Below, in pieces: positions 63,305 to 64,000 of a stretch of 64,000 bases of DNA. The DNA comes from Thiodiazotropha sp040506275 (lineage in GTDB: Bacteria; Pseudomonadota; Gammaproteobacteria; Chromatiales; Chromatiaceae), in assembly GCA_040506275.1 (NCBI GenBank), contig JBEVXD010000006.1, forward strand, positions 164,430-228,429, read 5' to 3'. Under the pieces are notes generated by a model. The model was given only the letters and a program-made list of their open reading frames with translations. It searched no databases and had not been told where the DNA came from. The translations under genes were made by a program, and so were the position numbers. Position 1 is the first letter of the stretch; each line of letters starts with the position of its first letter.

Positions 63305-63643
63305 TCATTTATCTGCGCACTTGATACATTGAGTGTAAGAAGGATCCACGTCTAGTCTACGGATATCTATCTCTTCTCCACACGTGAGGCAGAGGCCAAA
63401 ATCACCAGCGGCAATTCGGCGCAACGCGCCTTCAATTCTTAAGAGCTGTTGTTCCCGCCGCTCTTTTGATTCAATGGCCATGCCTTGTGCACGCATCGCA
63501 TCCATTCGACTTAGCCTGCCAACGGCCGATTGATCAAGTGTCACGGTCTTTGCTGCGTCGTCAGACGTGCTGCTTAGACTCATGAGTTCCGACCGCAGTT
63601 TGAGTAGCTGCTGTCTGAAGCTATCGATTTGCATTTCGTCCAT
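63305..63643 (-). CDS. DksA/TraR-family zinc-finger protein
   Basis: 112 residues. An N-terminal helical hairpin (FRQQLLKLRSELMSLSS, RRIAAGDFG) precedes a C4 zinc finger LCLTCGEEIDIRRLD...YTQCIKC. Shorter than DksA (151), it resembles TraR/YbiI-like secondary-channel proteins that modulate RNA polymerase. The coiled-coil tip lacks a clear DksA Asp-x-x-Asp-x-Ala motif, so its effect on polymerase is uncertain. It stands alone, before a repeat-bearing region. Confidence 0.87.
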   Translation of the reverse strand: MDEMQIDSFRQQLLKLRSELMSLSSTSDDAAKTVTLDQSAVGRLSRMDAMRAQGMAIESKERREQQLLRIEGALRRIAAGDFGLCLTCGEEIDIRRLDVDPSYTQCIKCADK

Positions 63644-63784
63644 CTGTGTATGTGCTCTGTTCTAATGCCTCTAACGACCCAGCTCAGCACAGGTGGCGCG
63701 GTAGTACCAACGTCAGCTAAAGTGAGGTGTTATGCCATATTTTAGCACTTAGTTGACAGAGCCAGTCTCGTAAAGAAAGAAAAG

Positions 63785-63878
63785 AAACACGGACAAAAGA
63801 AACACGGACACCCAACATTTGAAGCGGGGAAAGAAAAAAAAGAAACACGGATAAGAAACACGGACACCCAACATTTGA
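63785..63878. repeat. Direct repeats GAAACACGGAC(ACCCAACATTTGA) upstream of a transposase
   Basis: GAAACACGGACACCCAACAT... occurs in full at 63800-63823 and 63855-63878 (55-base offset), and shorter copies of its start at 63785-63795 and 63842-63852. The array lies 64 bases before the REP-associated transposase start. The surrounding 63644-63941 contains no other gene. Confidence 0.85.
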
Positions 63879-63941
63879 TAGTAACACTATCATGAGTTAT
63901 TGTTGAACAACATGGATTGTAAATATGCCAAGGAGGCGGCA

Positions 63942-64000
63942 ATGACGATATCCCGTAAGAAACAGATCTGTCTCGAAGAAACCCCCTATTACCACTGTGT
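63942..64000 (+). CDS. REP-associated tyrosine transposase (Y1/IS200-like), N-terminus only
   Basis: The window ends after 19 codons, MTISRKKQICLEETPYYHCV. This matches the N-terminus of a common Y1-transposase-like family (RAYT), in which a short basic start leads into a Y-Y-H-C-x-S-R block. AGGAGG six bases before the ATG supports this start over an in-frame ATG at 63912. RAYT proteins process nearby short palindromic repeats in single-stranded DNA. The direct repeats upstream fit such an association. The rest lies outside the window. Confidence 0.75.
   Translation, partial: MTISRKKQICLEETPYYHC

Overview
The window reads as one contig of a gammaproteobacterial chromosome. Supporting signs are the housekeeping order leuCDB-asd-fimV-truA-trpF-trpBA-accD-folC-dedD, a PomAB-type flagellar stator pair, AcnB, Prc, a UUG-started gshA and AspS-DUF502-FmdB. 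A free-living or symbiotic sulfur-oxidiser-type lineage (Chromatiales-like) would fit, but that is inference. One run of 100 N (52383-52482) marks an assembly gap inside a tandem repeat.

Layout. 1-8172: an operon usually labelled urea uptake and degradation: ABC permease, ATPase, two DUF1989 proteins, a biotin-dependent carboxylase and allophanate hydrolase. Just upstream of the carboxylase lie two hairpins, both with ACGA tetraloops, which match the guanidine-II (mini-ykkC) riboswitch. The operon is therefore best read as guanidine catabolism: carboxylation, then carboxyguanidine deimination, then allophanate hydrolysis. 8477-12856: a divergent cluster with an ODP/flavodiiron-like MBL protein, two roadblock-type proteins, a receiver-like protein and a helical-repeat protein reminiscent of FimV; its function is not established. 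13062-18846: a DUF1059 protein, a LysR regulator divergent from acnB, a nearly pure RTX-repeat protein and tRNA-Leu(CAG). 19123-24248: M23 peptidase, TolC-like channel, aroC, MFS transporter and ndk. 24245-29631: a LysR regulator divergent from leuCDB-asd, with a T-N11-A box between them. 29959-40392: fimV, truA, trpF-trpB-trpA, accD, folC, a SPOR protein and a lone gspC.

40393-42003 is rich in small palindromic elements: two MITE-like structures flank a gene that appears to fuse DUF971 to a MoaD-like domain. 42004-49224: an SDR, pomAB with a PilZ gene, then fmdB-DUF502-aspS-nudB and a DUF302 gene. 49225-52869 has low gene density and many repeats, including a 182-bp tandem array around the gap; one 24-bp piece of that repeat also sits at 2595. 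52870-64000: an epimerase-DoxX/DUF2269/DUF4166 operon, a DUF4743 Nudix protein, prc, gshA, metZ with a methyltransferase, a DM13 protein, a DksA/TraR-type protein and the start of a REP-associated tyrosine transposase behind short direct repeats.

The strongest second-look items are the guanidine-II riboswitch inside the so-called urea operon, the ODP/roadblock/FimV-like cluster, the DUF971-MoaD fusion and the related small palindromic elements.
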